64,000 nt of DNA from assembly GCA_009377605.1 (NCBI GenBank), contig WHTT01000029.1, forward strand, positions 247 through 64,246. Direction: 5' to 3'. This document shows positions 16,632 to 24,332 of this stretch, piece after piece. This DNA comes from Luteitalea sp. GTDB lineage: Bacteria; Acidobacteriota; Vicinamibacteria; Vicinamibacterales; Vicinamibacteraceae. The notes beneath the pieces are model-generated. The model saw only the letters and a list, made by a program, of their open reading frames with translations. It ran no database searches and was not told where the DNA came from. Position numbers and translations under genes: made by a program. Numbering within the stretch: position 1 is the stretch's first letter; every line of letters starts with the position of its first letter.

Positions 16632-18844
16632 TTGATGGAGAACTCGCTCGTGGCGATGTTGGCCATCGTGTCGCTGGCGCGCACGATGAGGCGTGTAGCT
16701 CCAGCCCCTTTCAGGCGAATCGCGTAGCGCTCGTCCGGCCCATCCGCGATGCCATCCGCAGGAAACGCTTCACGCCAGCTGAGCGCATCCGTGCTGTATT
16801 CGACGCGTTGGATGGGTGAATGCGCGTCCCGGACGATCAGGGACACGGTACCCGGGGCGTCCGATGATTTCGGATCACGCTCGATCGTTGGGGGAGTGTT
16901 GTCGATCTCGAACGGCACGCTCTCGCGCTCCACGCTCAGCGCGGTGTCCGGGGGGTTCGCGCCCTGATCGGAGGCAACAAGACGAACGACATACGTCCCG
17001 TCGGCGACCGACGATGTGTCCCAGGTGAAGAAAGCGTCGGTCTTGTTGTGCTCGATGGGCGTCCACTCTCTCTCGCCCGCACGGCGGAAGGACAAACCGT
17101 AGACGAGGGAGTCGTCGTCATCGTCGCGCGCCTGCCAGGCGAACGTCTGCAGCCCTTTCTGGTACAGCTTCCGGCCAAGGACGGTGCCGCCATCGGTTTC
17201 GGCGATGGAGGCTGCGGCCGCCCGCTGGCCGGCCGTCGCGCTGTCGAGTCCCGCCAGCTCGGTGTCGTTCATGGAGAACGGGCGTTGGAAGACCACGCCG
17301 GGCGGATGCACGGTCAGCGAGGTAATCTCCGGCCGGCGGTTGCGTGGCAGGTATGTCGTCGTGACGGATGTCAAGATGGGGCTGGCCGAGGCCGATCCTC
17401 TGAGCCGCGCGCGCCATTGAATGTAGCGGGCCGGAGGGCTTTCGATCGTCGAGCCGGTCGGCTTGCGGTACGGCGAGGACCAGTCACTCCACGTGGCGTC
17501 AGCGGTGCTGGTGTTGCCGGTACGGGTGGCCAGCTCCACGCGTGTACCGGGCGGTGTTTCGGCACGCCACCGGAGCGTGCCCCATCGCGCGGCCGTTTCT
17601 GCATCACGGACTTCGGAGACGAACGTGCCCTCGGTCGCGCGTGCCGTTGACATCCGAAAGATCTTGCCCGGGTTGGCCGTTGCAAGATAGACGGCGTCCC
17701 GTGTGGCCTCAATGCGCGTGACCTGCTCGGCCGCGGCGTGCGCGACCAACGCCGTCCGGACCGGGTCACCCTCGAGGCGGTAGACCTTGCCCTCGTTGCC
17801 CGTGGCCACGAGCAGGCTCCCACTGGGCTCCTCACGGACGTCGTAGGGAAGGTCGCTCTCCGATTCCCACACGCTGGACCACATGTCGTCGGGGCCGATG
17901 CGGTAAATGGCGCCTCGCGCTGCGCTTGGTGTGGCGTCCGGCTCTGGCTTCGCTTGGTCGGAGACGGCGCTCAGCGGCACCTCACCGACGCCTGTGACGA
18001 CAACGTCGGTGGTGACGGTTGGCACAGGCTGCTCCGAGGAGCTCTCCGTCGGGTCGGACTTCGATTCGGCTGGCGCCGACTTGCCGGTTGGATCCATGGC
18101 TGCTGCGTAGATCGTCCCGTCGCGCCCAAGGCGAATCGCCTGAATCTGTTTGAACGGCGAGTCGAGCAGCACGAACGCCTTCCCCGATGCGTCGATGCGG
18201 TACACACGGCCCGGTGAGGAGGTGCCGGCGAGCACGCGCCCCTTCTCATCGAGGGCCAACGCGGTCACATGCGCCGCTTTCGTGTCGTAGAATAGCGAGC
18301 CTTCGCCCTTCGCATTGATGCGATAGACCCGTCCCTTGTTACCGGTCGCCGCGTACACGGTTCCGTCTGCCGCCGCGGCCAACGCCCAGATGTACTTGTC
18401 GGGTGGATCGTAGACGGGAGCGCTGTCTTTCTCCCCTTTGACGCGGTAGATCCTGCCGTCCGGTGACGTGCCGACGAAGAGGCTGCCGTTCGGTGCACGG
18501 AGGACCGCGTGAACCTGGAGCTCTTGACTGTCGAAGAGAACCGTGGACTCGCCCGCTTGCGTTAGCCGCAGCACCTGCCCCTGATTGCCCGTGCCCGCCA
18601 GGAGTGCCCCGTCGGGTTCAACGTGCAGGTCCCAAATGAAGGGAGCTTGCGTCTCGCTGAGCACCTTGCTCGTCGGCCCAAGCGTCACACGACCATCACT
18701 GTCGACGACGACGTTGTCGACGTTGCCTTTCAGGAAGCCCGATTGATTGGCAACGGTCCAGAACTTGGGCTCTGAGGCGCCTACCACGGTGGCCAACGAG
18801 AGCACGAAGAGAAGAAGGAGCCAGTAATGCGCAGGACGTCTCAT
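16628..18844 (-). CDS. Secreted beta-propeller-type protein
   Basis: 738 residues from the ATG complementary to 18842-18844, which begins a clear signal peptide (LLLLFVLSLATVVGASE). The body has at least seven repeats of the type DGTVYAATGNKGRVYRI (LLAGTGNQGQVLRL, LFVGTSPDGRIYRV, LAGTSSPGRVYRI, VATGNEGKVYRL, LATANPGKIFRM), typical propeller blades. A Ser/Thr/Glu-rich linker and C-terminal beta-sandwich-like domains with a bacterial Ig-like look follow. No catalytic motif was found. Its stop lies in a form-B palindrome. The reading frame is open for 54 more codons upstream, but the signal peptide fixes the start. Adjacent to the S55 peptidase, so probably exported with it; function unknown. 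Confidence 0.8.
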   Translation of the reverse strand: MRRPAHYWLLLLFVLSLATVVGASEPKFWTVANQSGFLKGNVDNVVVDSDGRVTLGPTSKVLSETQAPFIWDLHVEPDGALLAGTGNQGQVLRLTQAGESTVLFDSQELQVHAVLRAPNGSLFVGTSPDGRIYRVKGEKDSAPVYDPPDKYIWALAAAADGTVYAATGNKGRVYRINAKGEGSLFYDTKAAHVTALALDEKGRVLAGTSSPGRVYRIDASGKAFVLLDSPFKQIQAIRLGRDGTIYAAAMDPTGKSAPAESKSDPTESSSEQPVPTVTTDVVVTGVGEVPLSAVSDQAKPEPDATPSAARGAIYRIGPDDMWSSVWESESDLPYDVREEPSGSLLVATGNEGKVYRLEGDPVRTALVAHAAAEQVTRIEATRDAVYLATANPGKIFRMSTARATEGTFVSEVRDAETAARWGTLRWRAETPPGTRVELATRTGNTSTADATWSDWSSPYRKPTGSTIESPPARYIQWRARLRGSASASPILTSVTTTYLPRNRRPEITSLTVHPPGVVFQRPFSMNDTELAGLDSATAGQRAAAASIAETDGGTVLGRKLYQKGLQTFAWQARDDDDDSLVYGLSFRRAGEREWTPIEHNKTDAFFTWDTSSVADGTYVVRLVASDQGANPPDTALSVERESVPFEIDNTPPTIERDPKSSDAPGTVSLIVRDAHSPIQRVEYSTDALSWREAFPADGIADGPDERYAIRLKGAGATRLIVRASDTMANIATSEFSIK

Positions 18845-18849
18845 AGGTT

Positions 18850-18931
18850 CTTGGTTCCCGGTTCTTGGTGCACCTAGTACGCCTCGCTGCTTCGGTACGC
18901 CAAAGCGCACCAGGAACCAAGCACCAAGGAC
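18850..18931. repeat. Imperfect inverted repeat of GGTTCTTGGT words
   Basis: The left part (about 18845-18874) repeats GGTTCTTGG twice; the right part (about 18909-18931) repeats the complement (CCAAGCACCAAGG). Roughly 80 percent complementary, so a degenerate member of the inverted tandem-word class. Fills most of the 92-bp gap between the S55 peptidase stop and the propeller start. Confidence 0.6.
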
Positions 18932-18936
18932 TTCCT

Positions 18937-20802
18937 TCAAGGCTCTCGGACGGTTAGCGACAGTCTTCGGTTGCCACTGACGACGTCTTGGGTGGCAATC
19001 TCCCATTCGCCGAGTGGAGCCTGCTCGAGCGACGAAACGCGGCTGCTGTTGCGCTCGCCATTGAGCACGGCCATGACGGAAGGGGGCAGCGCGGGCATCT
19101 TGCGTCCGTTGACGACGGCGCCGGGCGACGGGCTCATGAGGCGAACGTAGACACGATTGTTACGCCGCGCCTCGTTGAAGACGCGAATCATCTGGTCGAT
19201 GCTTTCGGCCTGCTGTGGGGATGGGGCGGTCCCATCCACCTTGGCCATTGCTTGCGCGTCCGCGACGACGAGAGACACGGCGCCGCGGGCAAACTCTGGA
19301 ATCTCGATCGTCAGCGTGCGGGCGATTTCCTCGCCGCGGTACGAGCGCGTCAGCACGTGGAGTCGAACGGTCTCGCCGGCGCGAGGCCGAGGGTTGTCCA
19401 CCCAAATGCGTTCGATGCTGGCGGTGCGCGGTTGCTCCGTGGAGGTGATGGTGAGCGTGACGGGCCCGATTTCGACCGGGGCCACGTCATTGCGCAGAAG
19501 CGCGTTGACCGGTCCCGCCACGTACATTGCGGCTCCCGTCGACGAGGTATCGCCCGCAAAGACATCGTCCAATTCGATCTCGCCGTGGCCGGCCACCTGG
19601 GCTTTGCCACGCACCGTGAACGTTGCGGCGCCGAACTCCCGCTCGTAGGACTGCAGTGTGTTCGCCACGGCAGCGAACGTGAGCAGGGGCGTGAGAAGTT
19701 GGTCGTTGACGAGATCGAAACGGAACGTGCGCGTTGGCACCTGCTCGCTCTCGAGCGTCAGCGCCAGGGGAACCAACTGGGGGCCCGGACCGAGTGAGCC
19801 TGCGATGGCGGTGGCTCGATCTTGGCGCACCCTCCCAATGACGTCGCCCATGCTGTCGATCTTGGTCGACTCCATGAGACTTGGCAGAATCGTGTGCACG
19901 TAGCTGCGCGTCATTGGGATGTCGACAGGCCCCAGATTCAAGAACGGGTGACCAAAGGCATACACGCGCTCCTTGTCCACGTAGGTGACGGTGCCGGAGG
20001 CGCCCAGGCTGAGGTCACCACGAATGAGGCTGAGACCAATGGCGTCACCCGGCTGCAGCGGGCCAAGCTTACGGGTTGGGGTCGCGTCTGCGGGCTGGCC
20101 GGTCACCGGCGTGAAGCCGGCAGAGGCGAACGCCGAGCTCAAGAGTCGCTCGGCCTCACCGCTGAAACCGCCCAACGTCAGCGGCGTCGCGATAGGGCGC
20201 AGCGCCACGCCGTAGCGTGTGGCTGTTTGTGGGGGAACCCCGAGCGCGCGAAGCTCCTCGGCGGATTGCGCAAATGGCCGCAGCCGGTCGAAGGTGTCCC
20301 TGAGCGCAGCAGCCAAGGCTTCGCGCGTCGTCGGCAGCTCGGCAAGCGCGCGGCGGGCGGCGGCCGGTCGGAAGGCGCCTCGTGCGGTGGCCTCGGTCAT
20401 TTCCTCGATGGGGGTGATGCCGGCAATCGGCTCCTTCGCAAAGTTGCCGAGCGCATAGGAGACGGCGCCGACCAGCCGACCGTCGATGAAGACGGGGCTG
20501 CCACTCATGCCGGCTACAACACCTGCTTGCGCGAGCGGGCCGCCCTCCAGCTTGACCAGAATGAGACGCCGCCTGGCACCGAGGACGTTCTCGAGAACAC
20601 CGAGGACCTGGACGCGAAACTCCGAGCGCGTCGCCCCCTGAAAGACCGAGACACCGGTGCCGCGCATGCCGGCCCGCACCTCACTCACCGGCATGAATGG
20701 CGTACGTGAGTCGAGTGGGGAAGAGGCCCTCACGGGCACCAGGGTGAGCCAGGCGCCAGCAAGTGCAGCGAGCACGGCTCCGAGAGCTCGAAAGGTAGTC
20801 AT
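18937..20802 (-). CDS. Secreted S55 (SpoIVB-type) serine peptidase-like protein
   Basis: 621 residues: signal peptide (about 1-26), then the SpoIVB/S55 domain with the nucleophile motif GMSGSPVF (Ser102 the likely nucleophile) and a GHPF motif (VYAFGHPFLNLG). The C-terminal third has no recognised domain. In Bacillus, SpoIVB is a sporulation signalling protease. Here no sporulation gene is present, so this is the broader non-sporulating S55 group, whose substrates are unknown. It lies upstream of the propeller gene on the same strand across a 92-bp repeat-filled gap. Catalytic identity is fairly sure; biological role is not. Confidence 0.82.
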   Translation of the reverse strand: MTTFRALGAVLAALAGAWLTLVPVRASSPLDSRTPFMPVSEVRAGMRGTGVSVFQGATRSEFRVQVLGVLENVLGARRRLILVKLEGGPLAQAGVVAGMSGSPVFIDGRLVGAVSYALGNFAKEPIAGITPIEEMTEATARGAFRPAAARRALAELPTTREALAAALRDTFDRLRPFAQSAEELRALGVPPQTATRYGVALRPIATPLTLGGFSGEAERLLSSAFASAGFTPVTGQPADATPTRKLGPLQPGDAIGLSLIRGDLSLGASGTVTYVDKERVYAFGHPFLNLGPVDIPMTRSYVHTILPSLMESTKIDSMGDVIGRVRQDRATAIAGSLGPGPQLVPLALTLESEQVPTRTFRFDLVNDQLLTPLLTFAAVANTLQSYEREFGAATFTVRGKAQVAGHGEIELDDVFAGDTSSTGAAMYVAGPVNALLRNDVAPVEIGPVTLTITSTEQPRTASIERIWVDNPRPRAGETVRLHVLTRSYRGEEIARTLTIEIPEFARGAVSLVVADAQAMAKVDGTAPSPQQAESIDQMIRVFNEARRNNRVYVRLMSPSPGAVVNGRKMPALPPSVMAVLNGERNSSRVSSLEQAPLGEWEIATQDVVSGNRRLSLTVREP

Positions 20803-20911
20803 TGAACAGGGCGCGAACGAGACGGCTCTTAGAGCCGTTATAGCATGAATTCACGGATGGGGTAGCGGGTCGCCACACGTGCGCGCCGGACGTGGTATTT
20901 CCACGCGGCCG

Positions 20912-20971
20912 ACAGGGTCCCTCTCCACAGGGTCCCTCTCCACAGGGTCCCTCTCCACAGGGTCCCTCTCC
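20912..20971 (+). repeat. Four exact 15-bp tandem repeats
   Basis: Unit ACAGGGTCCCTCTCC at 20912, 20927, 20942 and 20957, no mismatches. The unit itself contains the palindrome AGGGTCCCT. It ends 4 bp before the candidate -35 box of the aromatic leader, so copy number could affect upstream activator binding or spacing. No spacer or CRISPR architecture. Confidence 0.9.
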
Positions 20972-20974
20972 ACC

Positions 20975-21002
20975 TTGTCACCCCGTCACCGATTGTGATA
21001 GT
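20975..21002 (+). promoter_or_regulatory. Candidate promoter of the aromatic amino-acid operon
   Basis: TTGTCA (20975-20980), a 16-bp spacer and GATAGT (20997-21002). Transcription would start around 21008-21010, only a few nucleotides before the leader ORF ATG at 21015. The -10 match is modest, so this is the best candidate rather than a certain assignment. Confidence 0.35.
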
Positions 21003-21014
21003 TTCTATCGAACC

Positions 21015-21122
21015 ATGTTCGCGCCTTCGCGCTTCCGATTCCCGTTTGGCTACCGCCCCACGAGCTTTAGCGGCTCGTTTCGGTGGTGGTACCGAATCGT
21101 GGCCGGAGGGGTGGAGACCTAA
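21015..21122 (+). CDS. Aromatic amino-acid leader peptide (attenuator)
   Basis: A 35-codon ORF, start ATG 21015-21017, stop TAA 21120-21122. Ten of 35 residues are aromatic: Phe2, Phe7, Phe9, Phe11, Tyr13, Phe18, Phe22, Trp24, Trp25 and Tyr26. The tandem Trp codons (21084-21089) followed directly by Tyr are the classical mark of a control-codon block. The ORF is followed 49 nt later by a strong terminator and 86 nt later by aroDE and the trp genes. It encodes no product of its own; translation is meant to stall when charged aromatic tRNA is short. Having Phe, Tyr and Trp codons in one leader matches the mixed gene content of the operon. No strong ribosome-binding site is visible. Confidence 0.85.
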   Translation: MFAPSRFRFPFGYRPTSFSGSFRWWYRIVAGGVET

Positions 21123-21171
21123 ATCGCGCGCAGAACAGCAATACCGAAGCGCACGACTCACGAGCAAATCG

Positions 21172-21204
21172 AGCCCCTTCAGCCACCGGTTGAAGGGGCT
21201 TTTT
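21172..21204 (+). terminator. Attenuator terminator before aroDE
   Basis: Stem of AGCCCCTTCA (21172-21181) with TTGAAGGGGCT (21190-21200), loop about 8 nt, followed immediately by a T-tract (21200-21204): a textbook rho-independent terminator. GGAGGGG (21105-21111), lying 16 nt after the Trp-Trp-Tyr codons, can pair with CCCCTTC (21174-21180) of the 5' arm, forming the competing antiterminator. The 3' arm GAAGGGG also lies 10 nt before the aroDE ATG and can serve as its Shine-Dalgarno sequence, so folding could block translation too. Confidence 0.85.
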
Positions 21205-21208
21205 CATT

Positions 21209-22693
21209 ATGGGCTTACCAGCGCGCTTGTGCGGGACGGTGACGGCAGCCACGGTCCAGGACCTTCGTCGCGCCCGCGACGAGGTCGGTCCCCTCGTGGA
21301 CTTGGTCGAGCTGCGCCTGGACGGCGTCCAGGAGCCGGAAGTCGCGGCGGTCCTCGCAGGGCGGCAGCGGCCTGTCGTCGTTTCGTGTCGTCCGGTCTGG
21401 GAGGGTGGACAGTTCGAGGGGCCGGAGGAAGCGCGCGAGCAACTGCTCACCGCTGCGCTGACCGGTGGGGCGGAGTTCGTGGACGTGGAATGGCGCGCCT
21501 CGTTTCGAGAGCGCCTTCTGGAGCGCGATCCGTCGCGCGTGGTGGTGTCGTTCCACGACTTCGAAGGCGTGCCGGCCGATCTTGCCGCCCTGGTCCAGGC
21601 CATGGCTGACAGCCGAGCCGCGGTGGTGAAGGTCGCCGTACGGGTAGAGCGGCTGGCGAGCCTCCTTCCACTCCTGGCGCTCGGCGAGCAATATCGCGAT
21701 CGCGGTGTGGTCGTCATCGGCATGGGCGTCGCGGGTGTGCCGAGCCGGGTGCTCGCCGCTCGCTTCGGCTCGCGCTGGACGTATGGCGGAGAAGGCGTCG
21801 CCCCAGGTCAGCTGCCGGTCGCTCGTCTGCGCGAGGAGTTTCGCCTCGACCGGATCACGCGCGCGTCGACGATCTACGCCGTTGTTGGATGCCCGGTCGG
21901 CCATTCGCTCTCGCCTGCGATGCACAACGCGGCGTTCGCGGAGCTGGGCATCGACGCCGCGTACGTCCCCTGTGAATCGCCGGACTTCGATGACTTCCTG
22001 ACCTTTGCCGAAGCCATGGACCTTCGTGGCTGCAGCGTGACGGCGCCGTTCAAGCGATCAGCGCTTGCGGCCGCCGCTTCTCGCTCTGCGTTGGCCGAAC
22101 AACTCGGTGTCGCGAACACCTTGCGGCGCAGCCGAGATGGCTGGGAGGCGCGCAACACGGACGTGGAGGGGTTTCTCGCGCCGCTTCGAGCGCGCCACTC
22201 GTTACAGGGGATCGCTGCGTCGGTCCTCGGCGGCGGTGGCGCCGCCCGCGCCGTGGTCGCGGGTCTGGTCGGCGAAGGCGTGGAGGTCACCGTCCACGCG
22301 CGGCGGCGCGAGCAGGCGGAAGCCGTGGCTGCCTTTGGGGCTCGCGTTGGCGGCTGGCCGCCGCAACCGGACGGCTGGGACTTACTCGTCAATGCGACCC
22401 CAGTCGGGACCTGGCCCCAAGTCGATGCGCTCCCGCTGTCTACGGCGTGCCTCCGCGGATCGCCGCCGGCGCCGGCGGACGCCGGCCGGCCCGGGCGGAT
22501 CGTCTACGACCTCGTGACGAACCCGCAGGAGACACGGCTGCTGCGCGAGGCACAGGCGCACGGGCACGAGACGATTCCGGGGCTCGAGATGCTCGTGGTG
22601 CAGGCCGCGCGCCAGTGTGAGTGGTGGACCGGCCGGCCCGCGCCGGTCGAGGCCATGCGGGAGGCGGCGCTCCGGCGCCTTCGAGCGGAGTGA
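21209..22693 (+). CDS. aroDE: Fused 3-dehydroquinate dehydratase / shikimate dehydrogenase
   Basis: 494-residue bifunctional enzyme for steps 3 and 4 of the shikimate pathway. Residues about 5-215 are a type I dehydroquinate dehydratase with Glu34 (VELRLD), His116 (SFHDFEG) and the Schiff-base Lys141 (VVKVAVRV). From about 222 comes shikimate dehydrogenase: GHSLSPAMHNAAF (shikimate-binding Ser residues), VTAPFK with the catalytic Lys (His of the usual VTIPHK replaced by Phe), NTDVEGF with the catalytic Asp, and the Gly-rich NADP-binding LGGGGAAR. The domain order matches plant DHD/SHD. First structural gene after the attenuator; next gene trpE starts 5 bp after its stop. Confidence 0.95.
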   Translation: MGLPARLCGTVTAATVQDLRRARDEVGPLVDLVELRLDGVQEPEVAAVLAGRQRPVVVSCRPVWEGGQFEGPEEAREQLLTAALTGGAEFVDVEWRASFRERLLERDPSRVVVSFHDFEGVPADLAALVQAMADSRAAVVKVAVRVERLASLLPLLALGEQYRDRGVVVIGMGVAGVPSRVLAARFGSRWTYGGEGVAPGQLPVARLREEFRLDRITRASTIYAVVGCPVGHSLSPAMHNAAFAELGIDAAYVPCESPDFDDFLTFAEAMDLRGCSVTAPFKRSALAAAASRSALAEQLGVANTLRRSRDGWEARNTDVEGFLAPLRARHSLQGIAASVLGGGGAARAVVAGLVGEGVEVTVHARRREQAEAVAAFGARVGGWPPQPDGWDLLVNATPVGTWPQVDALPLSTACLRGSPPAPADAGRPGRIVYDLVTNPQETRLLREAQAHGHETIPGLEMLVVQAARQCEWWTGRPAPVEAMREAALRRLRAE

Positions 22694-22698
22694 CGACG

Positions 22699-24183
22699 AT
22701 GAAGCAGACCACCTTCGAGGAGTTCGTCGACCTGGCGCGCCGCGGCACCTTCGTGCCGGTGTGCCGCGAGCGCCTCGCCGACCTCCTCACGCCGGTCTCC
22801 GCATTCCTCCGCGTCGCTGAGCACGCCGATTACGCGTTCCTGCTCGAGAGCGTGGAAGGCGGTGAGCAGGTCGCGCGCTACTCGTTTCTCGGCAAGGATC
22901 CGTTCGTGGTATTGCGTGCCCGGAACGGGCGCACACTCCTCGAGAAGGCTGGGAGCACGACAGCGGTCGACAAGCCATTCATCGAGGCGCTGCGCGGGCT
23001 CATGGCGGAGTATCGCGCGCCGTTCGTGCCGGGCCTTCCGCGATTCACGGGCGGCGCGGTGGGGTATGTGAGCTACGATGCCGTGCGCTGGTTCGAGCCC
23101 TCTCTGGAGCATGCATGGGCACGGGCTACGCAGGAGCCGAGCGAGGAAGACGAAGCGGCGTTCATGCTGTTCGACACGGTGCTGGCATTCGATCATGTCA
23201 AGCATCGAATCCTGCTGATTGCCAACGCGCGAATCACCCCGAGCGAGAGCCTCGAGACGCTGTACCAGTTCGCCTGCGCGCGCCTGGATTTTCTCGAGCG
23301 CGAGCTGGATCGTTACGCCTCGCAGCCGGCGTCTCGCAACGCTCCCGCGCCGGTCGTGAACGCGCGCCTCACACGGGAGGCGTACGAGGCGGCCGTGTGC
23401 ACGGCGAAAGAGTACATCGCGGCGGGCGATGCCTATCAGATCGTGCCGTCGCAGCGATTCGACGTCGAGGTGGCGGTAGATCCCTTCAACGTGTACCGCG
23501 CGCTGCGTTACGTCAATCCGTCGCCCTACATGTTCTTCGTGCGGCTTGGTGAGCTCTCGATCGTTGGCTCCTCGCCAGAGATGTTGGTGCGGGTCGAGGG
23601 TCGCCGTGCGGCCACACACCCCATTGCCGGCACGCGGCCGCGCGGCCGCACCGATGAGGAAGACCTGCGCTTGGCGGAGGAGCTGAAGCGAGACGAGAAA
23701 GAGCGCGCCGAGCACGTGATGCTCGTCGATCTGGGACGCAACGATCTGGGGCGTGTGTGCGACTACGGCACGGTGCGGGTGCCCATCTACATGGCGCTCG
23801 AGCGCTATTCGCACGTCATGCACCTCGTCTCGCGCGTCGAGGGCCAGCTCGCCGACGATCAGGATTGCCTCGACGCACTCGTGGCCTGCTTCCCAGCCGG
23901 CACGGTCACTGGCGCGCCGAAGATCCGCGCGATGGAGATCATCTCAGAGCTGGAACCGACCCGGCGGGGGATCTATGCCGGCGCGGTGGGCTATCTGGAC
24001 TTCGCCGGAAACCTCGATTGCTGCATTGCAATCAGAACGATTGCGATGCGCAACGGCATCGCTCAGGTTCAAGCCGGGGGGGGCGTCGTGGCGGATTCCA
24101 ACCCGGCGATGGAGTACGAGGAATCGTGTAATAAGGCGCAAGCGTTGTTCCATGCCCTCGAGCTCGCACAGCGTATGACTTAG
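22699..24183 (+). CDS. trpE: Anthranilate synthase component I
   Basis: Converts chorismate plus ammonia to anthranilate, the first committed Trp step. 494 residues. The N-terminal LLES motif (48-51) forms the tryptophan feedback site. The C-terminal chorismate-binding domain is complete: PIAGTRPRGRTDEED, LVDLGRNDLGRV, GTVTGAPKIRAMEIISELEP, and GGGVVADSNPAMEYEE. So the enzyme should be Trp-inhibited as well as under attenuation. Starts at the ATG 5 bp after aroDE; the open frame further upstream overlaps aroDE and is not used. Its stop is followed at once by the arm of an inverted repeat. Confidence 0.97.
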   Translation: MKQTTFEEFVDLARRGTFVPVCRERLADLLTPVSAFLRVAEHADYAFLLESVEGGEQVARYSFLGKDPFVVLRARNGRTLLEKAGSTTAVDKPFIEALRGLMAEYRAPFVPGLPRFTGGAVGYVSYDAVRWFEPSLEHAWARATQEPSEEDEAAFMLFDTVLAFDHVKHRILLIANARITPSESLETLYQFACARLDFLERELDRYASQPASRNAPAPVVNARLTREAYEAAVCTAKEYIAAGDAYQIVPSQRFDVEVAVDPFNVYRALRYVNPSPYMFFVRLGELSIVGSSPEMLVRVEGRRAATHPIAGTRPRGRTDEEDLRLAEELKRDEKERAEHVMLVDLGRNDLGRVCDYGTVRVPIYMALERYSHVMHLVSRVEGQLADDQDCLDALVACFPAGTVTGAPKIRAMEIISELEPTRRGIYAGAVGYLDFAGNLDCCIAIRTIAMRNGIAQVQAGGGVVADSNPAMEYEESCNKAQALFHALELAQRMT

Positions 24184-24332
24184 AAGGTTCGAGGTTCGAG
24201 GTGCGAGGTTCGAGGTGAGGGGAAACCAGCGTGGAAGCCTCGAACTTTCGACCTTCAACGTCGGAATTCAACCCGTGCAGCGTCGACTTTGCACATTTAA
24301 CCTTGAACCTCGAACCTTGAACCTCGAACCTT
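24184..24332. repeat. Inverted tandem-word repeat between trpE and trpG
   Basis: Left arm 24184-24217 (AAGGTTCGAGGTTCGAGG words) and right arm 24299-24332 (AACCTCGAACCTT words) are complementary at 30 of 34 positions, spacer 81 nt. The left arm begins right after the trpE TAG; the right arm ends directly against the trpG ATG. A transcript would form a long stem that buries the trpG start, and there is no separate Shine-Dalgarno sequence. Confidence 0.8.

Larger units (their letters stand above)
20803..21014. other. Non-coding region upstream of the aromatic operon
   Basis: 212 bp between the divergent S55 peptidase start and the leader ORF. It contains a 15-bp tandem repeat (20912-20971) and a candidate promoter (20975-21002). 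A 76-codon frame beginning at 20892 reads through the tandem repeat and the leader ORF, but its first 41 codons are a translated repeat (QGPSP units) and are unlikely to be a real protein start. Nothing else recognisable is present. Confidence 0.7.

Noticed and set aside
16845-19006. A longer N-terminus for the propeller protein beginning at 19006
   Set aside because: The extra 54 codons overlap the 3' end of the S55 gene and the spacer repeat; the signal peptide starts at 18844.
20912-20971. CRISPR-like array at the 15-bp repeat
   Set aside because: The copies are contiguous with no spacers.
20892-21014. A longer 76-codon leader starting at 20892
   Set aside because: Its first 41 codons only translate the 15-bp tandem repeat (QGPSP units), and the candidate promoter lies inside it, so the shorter 35-codon leader is the likely product.
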